64,000 bases of DNA, from contig DASXYG010000096.1 in assembly GCA_036502625.1 (NCBI GenBank), forward strand, positions 1 to 64,000. Reading direction: 5' to 3'. Under the pieces are notes generated by a model. That model ran no database searches, was not told the origin of the DNA, and saw only the letters and a program-made list of their open reading frames with translations. Every line of letters begins with the position of its first letter. Within the stretch, counting starts at the first letter, position 1. The position numbers were made by a program, and so were the translations under genes. Shown here in pieces: positions 40,010 to 47,811 of the stretch. Origin of the DNA: DASXYG01 sp036502625. GTDB lineage: Bacteria; Actinomycetota; Actinomycetes; Streptosporangiales; Streptosporangiaceae.

Positions 40010-41464
40010 TCAGGCCCGCCGGTCTCCGTCGAGGTCGAACGCCGGGTACGACAGCGGCACGTGCTCGTCCATGGTCCGGCCCGCCCAGTCGCGGCGCGGC
40101 CACTCGGTCCACATGCGCTCGGCGATGCGCTGGAGCTCCGCCGTGTCGGCCGCGGTGTCCAGACCCTCGACGGCGCCGCGGTCCATGACGATGCGGCCGT
40201 CGACCATCGTGCGCTCGAGGTCCTCGGTCTCCGCGTAGTACACGAGCGAGCGGATCGGGTCGCGCGTCGGCGTCATGTAGAGGCTGTCGGCGCGCCAGAA
40301 GCACAGGTCGGCCTTTGCTCCGGCGCTGACGCGGCCCAGGTCGTCGCGGCCGAGCACGTCCGCCGCGACGGTCGTCGCCGAGTCGAAGACGGCGCGCGCG
40401 TGCCCGGCGTCCGAGCTGCGCTCCAGCACCTTCGTGATCACCGAGGCCCAGCGTGCCGCGTGCAGCATCGACTGCGTGGCCGTGTCCGTGCCGAGCGCGA
40501 CCCGTACCCCGCGGGCGCGGTAGGAGTCGTACGTCTCCATGGCGATCCCGTTGCGCGCGAAGACCCACGGGTTGTACGCGACCGCCGTGCCGGAGTCGGC
40601 GAGCAGGCCGACGTCGTCGCCGCGGAAGCTCGTCCAGCTCGACCCCGTGACGAACAGGCCGTGGCCGATCACCGTACGGGGCCCGAGGAAGCCGAGGTCG
40701 GACAGCCACTCGATGGGCGTACGGCCGTGCCGCCTGGTCATCTCGTAGAACTCCGGGTACGACTGCGCGGCGTGGATCTGCAGGAGCAGGCCGTGCTCGT
40801 CGGCCAGCCGCCTGGAGTCGCGCAGCAGGTCCGCCGAGCACGTGTCGACCTGCGACGGGTTGAGGAACCCGGTGACCAGGTCGGCGCCGTCGGCGTTGCG
40901 GTTCCGCAGCGCGAAGTCGGCGGCCCGTTCGTACGCGGCGGCGCCACCGTCGTCGTACCAGCGGTAGCCCACGGTCCTGCCGTTGTCGGTGTACCACTCG
41001 CCGGAGCGGTAGGACTCCGCGATGTACGCGCGCAGCCCGACCCGGCGGCACAGCTCGGCGACGTACTCGCTCTCCAGCCCCATCTGCACGACCGTGGTGG
41101 CGCCCGTGCGCAGGTGCTCGGCGACCGAGACCCGGGCGCACGTGCGCATGTCCGCGGGGCCGAGCGCCTTCGACCGCGGCGGCAGGATCTCGATCAGGTT
41201 CGTCGACCAGAACTGCCGCTTGTCCATGTCCTCCGCGATGCCCTTGTCGACCGGCGACTCGTGCATGTGGGTGTGCATGGAGATGAGGCCCGGCGTGATC
41301 ACGTGGTCCGTGTCGACGACCTCGTCGGCGGGCACCGCCCCGGGGCGCCCGACGGCCACGATGCGGTCGTCGCGTACGGTCACGGCGCCGTCCTTCAGCA
41401 GCCGGTGGCCGCCGTCCTGGTACGCCACGATCCACGGCGCGCGGTACTCGACGGTCCTGCTCAC
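40010..41464 (-). CDS. Amidohydrolase/deaminase of the TrzN/AtzA-SsnA type
   Basis: A 484-residue metal-dependent hydrolase of subtype III. Ligands visible are HTHMH (HxH), LLQIHAAQS (His), VIGHGLFVTG (His) and LGTDTATQSM (Asp), with the C-terminal beta-sandwich rejoined by GAKADLCFW. It would deaminate or dechlorinate a heterocyclic amine or guanidine-type compound. The GTG at 41464 overlaps the transporter stop (GTGA), with GGGGAG upstream. Cotranscribed with the MHS transporter that presumably imports its substrate. Confidence 0.88.
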   Translation of the reverse strand: MSRTVEYRAPWIVAYQDGGHRLLKDGAVTVRDDRIVAVGRPGAVPADEVVDTDHVITPGLISMHTHMHESPVDKGIAEDMDKRQFWSTNLIEILPPRSKALGPADMRTCARVSVAEHLRTGATTVVQMGLESEYVAELCRRVGLRAYIAESYRSGEWYTDNGRTVGYRWYDDGGAAAYERAADFALRNRNADGADLVTGFLNPSQVDTCSADLLRDSRRLADEHGLLLQIHAAQSYPEFYEMTRRHGRTPIEWLSDLGFLGPRTVIGHGLFVTGSSWTSFRGDDVGLLADSGTAVAYNPWVFARNGIAMETYDSYRARGVRVALGTDTATQSMLHAARWASVITKVLERSSDAGHARAVFDSATTVAADVLGRDDLGRVSAGAKADLCFWRADSLYMTPTRDPIRSLVYYAETEDLERTMVDGRIVMDRGAVEGLDTAADTAELQRIAERMWTEWPRRDWAGRTMDEHVPLSYPAFDLDGDRRA

Positions 41465-42762
41465 TGCGGGACTCCCCTCTTGACGATGCGGTTGGTGGCG
41501 AAGACGCCGATCGCGGTCAGCGCGCTCAGCCCGAACAGGATCGCGACCGGCCCACCGTAGCCGCCGCCGGTCGCGGCGAGGAACGCGGCGCCGACGATCG
41601 GGAGCACGCCGCCGAAGAGGATCGCGGCGATCTGGTACGCCAGCGACATCCCGGTGTAGCGCGTCGTGACGTTGAACGCCTTGCTGAGGAACGCGGGGAT
41701 GCACACCCACGCGCCGCCCTGCGCCGTCTGCGTCACGCACAGCATGATCGCGATCAGCAGGAAGTTGCCGCCGCCCGCGACCAGGAAGTGCGGCAGGGCG
41801 GTGAGCACGGATCCGACGACGGCCACGACCATGACGCGCGGCGCGCCGGACCGGTCGGCCCACGCGGCCCACAGCGGGAACGTGACGAAGCTGGTCGCCG
41901 CGGCGATCGTCTGCCCGAGCAGCAGCGGCGACTCGGCGAGCTTCAGCGTGTCGGTCGCGTACGACAGGAACAGCGTCCCGGTGACGTAGAAGCCGCCGAT
42001 GCCGATCGCGACCAGGCAGGTCCCGGCCAGGACGGTCCGCCACTCGTCGCGCAGCACCCGGACGACCGGCACCTTGCGCTCCTCGTGCGCCCGTACGGCC
42101 GCGGTGAACACCGGCGACTCCTCCAGCTTGAGCCGCAGGACCAGCCCGACGACGACCAGCACGCCGGCGAACCAGAACGGGACGCGCCACGCCCACGCGG
42201 CGAGCGCGTCTTGGCCGCCGAGGCCGACCAGCGCGAACATCCCGGATGACAGCACGGTGCCGGCGGGCGAGCCCATCTGCGTGAACGCGCCGAAGAAGTT
42301 GACCTTGCCGCTCGGCGCGCTCTCCGTCGAGATCAGCGCGGCGCCGCCCCATTCGCCGCCGATCGCGAAGCCCTGGATCAGCCGCAGAACGACGAGGATC
42401 AGCGGCGCGCCGAGCCCGATGCTGGCATACGAGGGGACGAAGCCGACCGCGAAGGTGGCGCCGCCCATCAGCAGCAGCGAGACGATGAGCGCCTTCTTGC
42501 GGCCGAGCCTGTCGCCGAAGTGGCCGAAGATCACGCCGCCGATCGGGCGGGCGACGAACCCGACGCCGAAGACCCCGAACGACGCCAGCGTCCCGATGAA
42601 CGGGTTGCCGGTCTCGGGGAAGAAGACCTTGCCGAAGACGAGCGCGGACGCCGTCGCGTAGACGTAGAAGTCGTAGAACTCCAGCGAGGTGCCGGCCATG
42701 GCGCCGACGGCCGCGCGCCGCGCGCGCCGGTTCTCCTCGCCCGTGGCTACGGAATTGGTCAC
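41461..42762 (-). CDS. MHS-family MFS transporter
   Basis: A 433-residue, 12-TM metabolite:H+ symporter. MHS signatures are AGTSLEFYDFYVYATASALV, VGFVARPIGGVIFGHFGDRL and GFAIGGEWGGAALISTE. Unlike the broken paralogue at 22.2-23.6 kb this one is intact. I start at the GTG at 42762, with GAGG six bases upstream; the GTG twelve bases earlier would put that site inside the gene. Coupled to the amidohydrolase. Confidence 0.9.
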   Translation of the reverse strand: MTNSVATGEENRRARRAAVGAMAGTSLEFYDFYVYATASALVFGKVFFPETGNPFIGTLASFGVFGVGFVARPIGGVIFGHFGDRLGRKKALIVSLLLMGGATFAVGFVPSYASIGLGAPLILVVLRLIQGFAIGGEWGGAALISTESAPSGKVNFFGAFTQMGSPAGTVLSSGMFALVGLGGQDALAAWAWRVPFWFAGVLVVVGLVLRLKLEESPVFTAAVRAHEERKVPVVRVLRDEWRTVLAGTCLVAIGIGGFYVTGTLFLSYATDTLKLAESPLLLGQTIAAATSFVTFPLWAAWADRSGAPRVMVVAVVGSVLTALPHFLVAGGGNFLLIAIMLCVTQTAQGGAWVCIPAFLSKAFNVTTRYTGMSLAYQIAAILFGGVLPIVGAAFLAATGGGYGGPVAILFGLSALTAIGVFATNRIVKRGVPQ

Positions 42763-42821
42763 GGTGATCCTCACGAGACGTCGATGGGGTGATCGCTGTC
42801 GTGGCGGATCAAGCTAACACG

Positions 42822-42841
42822 CTTCCTCAGATATGAGGAAG
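42822..42841. promoter_or_regulatory. Perfect palindrome CTTCCTCA-GATA-TGAGGAAG
   Basis: Eight-base arms (42822-42829 and 42834-42841) with a four-base centre lie 60 bases upstream of the transporter start and 17 bases after the FCD regulator stop. There is no T-run, so an operator for the adjacent FCD protein is more likely than a terminator. TTAGCTT on the minus strand just downstream could be a -10 region. Confidence 0.55.
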
Positions 42842-42857
42842 TGGTGGGACCGGGGCG

Positions 42858-43640
42858 TTACCCGGCCGTGACGGTGTCCCGGAAGCGGGCGTTGACGTCG
42901 CGGAACTCGGTGTCGCTGAGCGCTTCGAGCCAGGAGATCATCGTGTCGAAGTGGCCGCGGACGAGCCGGGTGCCGGCGCCGGCGTCGCGGGCGCGGAGGG
43001 CCGCCGCGATGGCCGCGTGCTCCTCGTTGGACCGGCCGGTCGCCGACGCGCGCGCCGAGGCCTGCACGAGGATCGGTTCGAGCCGGTCGATCTCCGCGAA
43101 CAGCGCGTCGGCGATCAGTTCGTACGGCAGGCTCCGCGCGGACCGGCAGATCAGCAGGTGGAAGGCGATCGCGTCGGCGGAGAAGTCGCCGTGCTCGCGG
43201 AAGTGCCGGTCGTAGGAGGCGACGGTCGCGTCGATGCGCGCCAGCTCCTCGTCACTGGCGCGCGCCACGACGAGCGTGACCGCCTCGGTCTCGATCTGCC
43301 GCCGCAGCCGCAGGAGGTCGAGCAGCAGGGTGCGGTCGCCGCTCTCGGCCATGCGCTCGACCAGCGTGTTGCGCCGCTGGTGCGCGGCGCGGCGTTCGAG
43401 GAACCGCCGCGCCTCGGGCCGCAGCCGCCGCCCGGCCGAGCCGATGCGCTCGGTGATGCCGAGCTCGTCCAGCCGCAGCAGCGACCGCGAGGTGGTGGCC
43501 TGGCTCAGCTCGAACCCGCGCGCGGACAGGAACCGATGCGCCTTGGCCGCCCCGACCAGCCCGTCACTGTCGAGCAGATGCTCCGCGAGAACCCGCTCGC
43601 TCTCGCCGAGCGACTCCCACGCGCGCTCCGTGCCATCCAC
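42858..43640 (-). CDS. FCD-domain regulator with unusual N-terminal winged helix
   Basis: A 260-residue regulator. The C-terminal ~150 residues are an FCD helical domain (RRQIETEAVTLVVARASDEE, FSADAIAFHLLICRSARSLP, ARDAGAGTRLVRGHFDTMIS). The N-terminal ~85 residues (VLAEHLLDSDGLVGAAKAHR, ELSQATTSRSLLRLDELGIT, then ERIGSAGRRLRPEA) do not show the standard GntR winged helix. They look more like the NrpR/RNase-R-type winged helix. GGAGG precedes the GTG at 43640. By position it controls the MHS transporter/amidohydrolase pair through the palindrome just downstream. Confidence 0.75.
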   Translation of the reverse strand: MDGTERAWESLGESERVLAEHLLDSDGLVGAAKAHRFLSARGFELSQATTSRSLLRLDELGITERIGSAGRRLRPEARRFLERRAAHQRRNTLVERMAESGDRTLLLDLLRLRRQIETEAVTLVVARASDEELARIDATVASYDRHFREHGDFSADAIAFHLLICRSARSLPYELIADALFAEIDRLEPILVQASARASATGRSNEEHAAIAAALRARDAGAGTRLVRGHFDTMISWLEALSDTEFRDVNARFRDTVTAG

Positions 43641-43708
43641 GCCGTTCCTCCCTCGCCGGACGGCGTCATCGTACCGAGGCGGCGGAACCGGATCCGTCCG
43701 CCGCCCGG

Positions 43709-44593
43709 TCACGACGTGGCGATCAGCACGCTGCCCGCCAGCGCCGCGACGAGCCCGAGCGCCTGGACCCGGCTCAGGCGCTCGCGCAGCACGGTCAGGC
43801 CGAGCACGACCGGGATGACGGGGTACAGCGACGACAGCACGACGGCGACGGTCAGCATCTGGGCGCGCGTCGCCGCCAGGTAGCAGATCAGCGCGAGCGC
43901 GGCCAGCGCACCGGCGACCAGCGCACCCGCCACCCGTCCGGCCACGGCACCCGCCACCCGTCCAGCCAAGGCGCCCGGCGTCGAGCCGGACGCGGACCGC
44001 GGCCGGTGGTACGCGACGGCGATCACCGCGACCGCCAGGATCGCGGTGACCCGGCCTGAGGCGACCGGCCACAGGCCCGAGGCGGGCCCGGCCTGGGCCA
44101 GCGCGAGGTACTGCGCGGCGATCCCGACCCCGGCGACCAGCCCGTCGCGGACCGCCGCGGTGTCCGCCCGCGCCGCCGGGCCGGTGGAACCGCGCGACAC
44201 CGCCCACAACGCGGGCAGCGCGACCGCGACGCCCAGCCACGTACGCGGGCCGGGCCGGTCGCCGAGCAACGCCGTGCCGACCAGGACGGGCAGGGCGGCG
44301 CCGCCCACGGAGCTCACCGGCACCACGACGGACATCGCGCCGCGGCTCATCCCGCGGAACAGGAACGTCATGGCCACGCCGGTGCCCACCCCGGAGACCG
44401 CGCCCCACGCGAGGTCGCCCCCTGGCGGCACGGACCCCGGCACGAACGGCGCGACCGCGGACACCGAGACCAGGCCGCCCACCTGCCCGAGCAGCGCCAC
44501 CCGTACGAACGGCGCCCGCCGCGACACCACACCGCCGACGAAGTCCGACAGCCCGTAGCTCAGCGCGGACGCCACGGCGAGGAGCGCACCCAC
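43709..44593 (-). CDS. EamA/DMT-family transporter
   Basis: A 294-residue, ten-TM drug/metabolite transporter made of two EamA repeats: LSDFVGGVVSR through ALPALWAVSRG, then DGLVAGVGIAAQYLALAQAG through ALGLVAALAGSVLIAT. Between TM segments of the second half lies a duplicated octapeptide, (V/L)AGRVAGA. Last gene of the MarR-PPOX-EamA unit, twelve bases after the preceding stop. The exported compound is unknown. Confidence 0.85.
   Translation of the reverse strand: MGALLAVASALSYGLSDFVGGVVSRRAPFVRVALLGQVGGLVSVSAVAPFVPGSVPPGGDLAWGAVSGVGTGVAMTFLFRGMSRGAMSVVVPVSSVGGAALPVLVGTALLGDRPGPRTWLGVAVALPALWAVSRGSTGPAARADTAAVRDGLVAGVGIAAQYLALAQAGPASGLWPVASGRVTAILAVAVIAVAYHRPRSASGSTPGALAGRVAGAVAGRVAGALVAGALAALALICYLAATRAQMLTVAVVLSSLYPVIPVVLGLTVLRERLSRVQALGLVAALAGSVLIATS
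43923..43970. repeat. Tandem 24-bp repeat in the EamA gene
   Basis: Copies at 43923-43946 and 43947-43970 begin GCACCCGCCACCCGTCC and differ by three bases. The in-frame unit encodes eight residues, extending a loop or helix of the transporter. Confidence 0.8.
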
Positions 44594-44605
44594 ACCGCCG
44601 CCCCC

Positions 44606-45031
44606 TCAGCGCGTGAAGTCGCGGGTGCGCCACCGCGACGGGAGCAGCCGTACGGTTGTCATGCGCTCCAGGTCGTCCTCGACGGACCGGTAGTACCGCT
44701 CGCCCGGCGCCGCGCCCAGGCACCCGAGCACCCATTGCCGGTACTCCGACGGGTCGGTCGGCTCGGAGACCAGCAGCGTCCCCTCGACCGCCACGCATCC
44801 GTACGGCACGCGCTGGACCGCGAGCGTCGCCCGCCCCACCCGGCGCAGCGCCTCCAGGCACCGCCCGTCGTCCTCGATGCCGACCCGTACGACGTCGCCG
44901 GGCAGGTAGTGCGACCAGACGGGCGTCACCAGCGGCGCGCGCTCGCTCGACTCGACGACGCTGAGCGTCCCGGCGTGCACGCCCGCGAGGAACCGTTCAC
45001 GTTCGCCGATCTCCATGTGCACCGCAGGCAT
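44606..45031 (-). CDS. Pyridoxamine 5'-phosphate oxidase-family (FMN/F420) protein
   Basis: A 141-residue split-barrel protein. ERFLAGVHAGTLSVVESSER, PLVTPVWSHYLPGDVVRVGI and ATLAVQRVPYGCVAVEGTLL follow the PNPOx-like pattern, with the FMN- or F420-phosphate region in the second segment. The C-terminus VRLLPSRWRTRDFTR is family-typical. It sits between the MarR and EamA genes with 13- and 12-base gaps. A redox role in detoxification is the usual guess; the substrate is unknown. Confidence 0.82.
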   Translation of the reverse strand: MPAVHMEIGERERFLAGVHAGTLSVVESSERAPLVTPVWSHYLPGDVVRVGIEDDGRCLEALRRVGRATLAVQRVPYGCVAVEGTLLVSEPTDPSEYRQWVLGCLGAAPGERYYRSVEDDLERMTTVRLLPSRWRTRDFTR

Positions 45032-45044
45032 CGCGTACCCACCC

Positions 45045-45587
45045 CTACTCCGACGGTTCCGCTCCGTGCGCGCGTTCGGCCGCGCCCACCGGGCACTCGT
45101 GCGGCTCGGCGACGCAGGACGCCTTGTCGCACATCCGGCAGATGTACTGCGCCTCGCCGACCCGCTCGTACACCCGGGTGAGGAGCTTCTCCAGCAGGCC
45201 GGAGAGCTGGTCGCACTCGTCGGCGTCGAGGACGGAGACCACCTCGGTGAGCGGGTCGCCGCGCGCGGCCAGCAGGCGCAGCGCGGTCTCCCGGCCCGCG
45301 TCGGTCGCGTGGATGATCATCCAGCGGCCGCCGTACGGGTTGCGCCGCCGCTCGGCCAGGCCGTCCGCCTCCAGGGAGTCGACCAGCCGCGACGCGGCCG
45401 GCTGGCTCAGCCCGACCCGGCGGCCCAGCTCGGTCACGCTCAGCCCGGACGACGACGCGAGGCTCACCAGCGCGGCGGCGCCGCTGGTCGTGACGCCGGC
45501 CGCGTGGGTGGCGCCGCTCAGCGCGAGGTCGGTCAGCGCCAGCGCGGACGCGCCGAGCAGGTTCGCGACCCGATCCCGTTCATGCAT
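45045..45587 (-). CDS. MarR-family regulator with C-terminal Cys cluster
   Basis: A 180-residue regulator. The winged helix runs ~25-120 (LSVTELGRRVGLSQPAASRL, VDSLEADGLAERRRNPYGGR). The last ~35 residues add a Cys-rich tail with C-x2-C-x4-C-x6-C (CRMCDKASC, HECPVG), fit to bind zinc, another metal or an Fe-S cluster, or to act as a thiol switch. It heads the operon with the PPOX and EamA genes. The ATG at 45587 is chosen because the palindrome GCATATTAACATGC lies just upstream. Confidence 0.87.
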   Translation of the reverse strand: MHERDRVANLLGASALALTDLALSGATHAAGVTTSGAAALVSLASSSGLSVTELGRRVGLSQPAASRLVDSLEADGLAERRRNPYGGRWMIIHATDAGRETALRLLAARGDPLTEVVSVLDADECDQLSGLLEKLLTRVYERVGEAQYICRMCDKASCVAEPHECPVGAAERAHGAEPSE

Positions 45588-45590
45588 ACC

Positions 45591-45604
45591 GCATATTAAC
45601 ATGC
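45591..45604. promoter_or_regulatory. GCATATTAACATGC dyad upstream of the MarR gene
   Basis: GCAT-N6-ATGC with an AT-rich centre lies four bases from the MarR start, in one of the few AT-rich spots of the region. Further GCATG copies lie just beyond (~45610). It fits a MarR autoregulatory operator. Confidence 0.5.
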
Positions 45605-45625
45605 ACGACGCATGTCGCAACGGGA

Positions 45626-46540
45626 TCAGTCGCGGTGCGGCCGCTCGTTCAGCGGCACGTACACGGCGGCGTCGCGGCCGATCAGGCCGGTTCGGAGCTG
45701 CGTGAGCAGGTCGGACGCGGCCGTGGAGCGCGGCTCGTCGCGAGCGGCCAGCGCGAGGAGGAGGGCGTCGCTGAGGGTCATGGAGCTGAGGCATTCGCCG
45801 GTGAGGCCGCTGGGGGAGTGCACGGCGGACAGGGTGAGCGCGACGCGGCCGGCGAGGACCGGGCCGAGGGAGTCGGAGACGAGGACGATGCGCGCGCCGG
45901 TCTCGGCGGCGTGGTCGATGACCACGGTGAGGTCGTCGAGCAGGCGGCCGGGGGCGTAGCAGATGATTACGTCGCCGCCGCCGAGGTCGAGCAGTTCGTC
46001 GGCCAGGCAGAAGCCGCTGCCGATGATGGGCTGCGCGCGCCGCCCGATGCGCCGGAGCCGCAGCGCCATGTAGCGCGCGGCCACCTCGGACGCGCCCACG
46101 CCGAACGTGAGGATGCGGCCCGCGGAGTCGAGCAGCTCGACGGCGTCGTGCACCGGCTGGGCGGCCAGCAGCCGGCGCGTCTCCCGCAGCCGCTCGACGG
46201 CCTCGTCGAAGACGTGGTCGAGCGCGGCGGACGGCTCGGGCCCGACGCGCTCGATGCGCCGGTGCAGCCGGGTGGCGGGCCGCTTGTCGAGCACGATGCG
46301 CTGGCCGACCTCGTGCTTCAGGTCCGGCAGGCCCGAGTAGCCGAGCGCCTTGGCCGTACGGACGACCGTGGCGTCGCTGGTGCCGACCGCCGAGCCGATC
46401 TGCTCCGCGGTGGCGAACACCATCTCCTCGGTGTGGTTGCGCAGGTATTCGGCCACGCGGCGCTCCGCGGGCGACAGTGTCGCGAGCCGCCGGGTGATCC
46501 GCTCGGACAGCGGGGACTCGCTCGGATCCGTAGTTTCCAC
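45626..46540 (-). CDS. MurR/RpiR-family regulator (2)
   Basis: A 304-residue regulator. The HTH is at ~8-80 (LATLSPAERRVAEYLRNHTE, then GTSDATVVRTAKALGYSGLP); the SIS domain is at ~115-260 (ILTFGVGASEVAARYMALRL, VIICYAPGRLLDDLT). I take the GTG at 46540; an ATG at 46582 is in frame but has no ribosome site and would place the CGTAG operator inside the gene. It is divergent from the C45/ABC operon, and two matching operators in the intergenic region point to control of that operon and of itself. Confidence 0.88.
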   Translation of the reverse strand: METTDPSESPLSERITRRLATLSPAERRVAEYLRNHTEEMVFATAEQIGSAVGTSDATVVRTAKALGYSGLPDLKHEVGQRIVLDKRPATRLHRRIERVGPEPSAALDHVFDEAVERLRETRRLLAAQPVHDAVELLDSAGRILTFGVGASEVAARYMALRLRRIGRRAQPIIGSGFCLADELLDLGGGDVIICYAPGRLLDDLTVVIDHAAETGARIVLVSDSLGPVLAGRVALTLSAVHSPSGLTGECLSSMTLSDALLLALAARDEPRSTAASDLLTQLRTGLIGRDAAVYVPLNERPHRD

Positions 46541-46544
46541 TACG
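46529..46544. promoter_or_regulatory. Operator copy 1, CGTAGT-N4-ACTACG
   Basis: A perfect dyad (CGTAGT, TTCC, ACTACG) overlaps the RpiR(2) start. It shares CGTAG-N6-CTACG with copy 2 at 46615-46630. Such GTA...TAC-cored dyads agree with known RpiR/HexR boxes. Binding here would repress the regulator gene itself. Confidence 0.65.
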
Positions 46545-46608
46545 TCAAAATATCCCCTTGTAGCCAACCGTCCACCGCGCATATCGTAGCGACCGCGACA
46601 TTCTCATC

Positions 46609-46636
46609 CATCGCCGTAGTTGAGGCTACGGCGATG
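46609..46636. promoter_or_regulatory. Operator copy 2 within an 11-bp inverted repeat
   Basis: CATCGCCGTAG (46609-46619), TTGAGG, CTACGGCGATG (46626-46636) is a perfect inverted repeat with 11-base arms. Its inner part CGTAG-N6-CTACG matches copy 1. It ends 20 bases before the start of the C45 hydrolase gene, so bound protein would block the operon promoter. Confidence 0.7.
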
Positions 46637-46656
46637 TCCGGCGGTTGGGCGGTGGA

Positions 46657-47811
46657 ATGACAGACATCCAGTTCATCGAGGTCTCCGGCGCGCCACGCGA
46701 GCGCGGCAGGCAATACGGCGAGGCCGCCCGCGACCGGATCACCGCCTCGCTGGGCTTCTACCGCGCGGCGCTGACCCGGTCCTCGGGCCTGACCTGGCCG
46801 AAGCTCGTCGAGCGCGCGCGCCTGTGGGAACCGGTCGTGGCCGGATTCGCGCCCGACCTCCTGGAGGAGACGCGCGGCATCGCCGAGGGCGCCGGCCTCG
46901 ACCCGGTCGACGTCCTGGTGCTGAACGCCCGCGGCGAGGTGGCGTACGACGCCAGGTTCGCCGACCTCGGAGACGACGGCTGCTCCTCCTTCGCGCTGGT
47001 CGAAGACGCCGCGGGCGACGGCCACGTCTACTGCGGCCAGAACTGGGACTGGCGGGCCGGCGTGCAGGAGACGCTGGTCGTGCTGCGCGTCGTCCAGCCG
47101 CCGCGGCCCACCGTGATCACCACGGTCGAGGCCGGGCAGATCGGCCGCCAGGGCGCCAACTCCGCGGGCATCGGGCTGAACGCCAACGGCCTCGGCGGCC
47201 GGTTCGGCGCGGGCGTCGGCGTGCCGCAGACCTTCATCCGCCGCCGCATCCTCGACAGCGCCCACTACCGCGACGCGCTGGCCGTGCCGTTCGACGCCCG
47301 CCAGCAGATCGCCACCAACCTGCTCCTCACCCACGCCGGCGGCGTCGCGCTCGACCTGGAGACCACGCCGAACCGCCACGCCTGGCTGTCCCCGGAGAAC
47401 GGCGTCCTCGCGCACACCAACCACTACGAGGGCCCGGTGCCGCCGCAGATCGCCGCCGACTACCGCCCGTTCTCCGTCGACTCGCTCTACCGCGTGCAGA
47501 TGCTGCGCCGCGCGCTGCGCCGCTGCGGCGGCGCGGCCGAGACCACCGAGGTCCGCGCGCTGATCGCCGAGGGCCTCACCGACCACTTCGGCCATCCGTA
47601 CGGCGTCTGCTCCCACGTCGGAGCGCAGGACCCGGAGCCGGCCCAGGCGACCAAGACGGTCCTGTCCAGCATCGTCGACCTCACCAGCGGCGAGTTCCTG
47701 GTCGCCGCGGGCAACCCGTGCGAGGCCGAATACCGGCCGCTGCCCTGGAACCTCTACGACGGCCCGGCCGGGGCCGCCACCGTCCACGGCGAAGGGAACC
47801 GTGATGCGTAA
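46657..47811 (+). CDS. C45-family autoproteolytic acyltransferase/amidohydrolase
   Basis: A 384-residue Ntn hydrolase related to isopenicillin-N N-acyltransferase. The self-cleavage site is DGCSSFALVED, giving C109 as N-terminal nucleophile of the beta chain. NWDWR and the INxxGLxxx-like GIGLNANGLGGRFG follow. The alpha part (1-108) begins with RERGRQYGEAARDRI, typical of the family. It hydrolyses or transfers an acyl group on an amide. First gene of the seven-gene operon with an ABC importer, so it probably processes the imported N-acyl compound. Confidence 0.88.
   Translation: MTDIQFIEVSGAPRERGRQYGEAARDRITASLGFYRAALTRSSGLTWPKLVERARLWEPVVAGFAPDLLEETRGIAEGAGLDPVDVLVLNARGEVAYDARFADLGDDGCSSFALVEDAAGDGHVYCGQNWDWRAGVQETLVVLRVVQPPRPTVITTVEAGQIGRQGANSAGIGLNANGLGGRFGAGVGVPQTFIRRRILDSAHYRDALAVPFDARQQIATNLLLTHAGGVALDLETTPNRHAWLSPENGVLAHTNHYEGPVPPQIAADYRPFSVDSLYRVQMLRRALRRCGGAAETTEVRALIAEGLTDHFGHPYGVCSHVGAQDPEPAQATKTVLSSIVDLTSGEFLVAAGNPCEAEYRPLPWNLYDGPAGAATVHGEGNRDA

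Noticed and set aside
46529..46636. Rho-independent terminators at the CGTAG dyads
   Set aside because: They lie between divergent starts, have no T-runs and share a repeated binding-site core.
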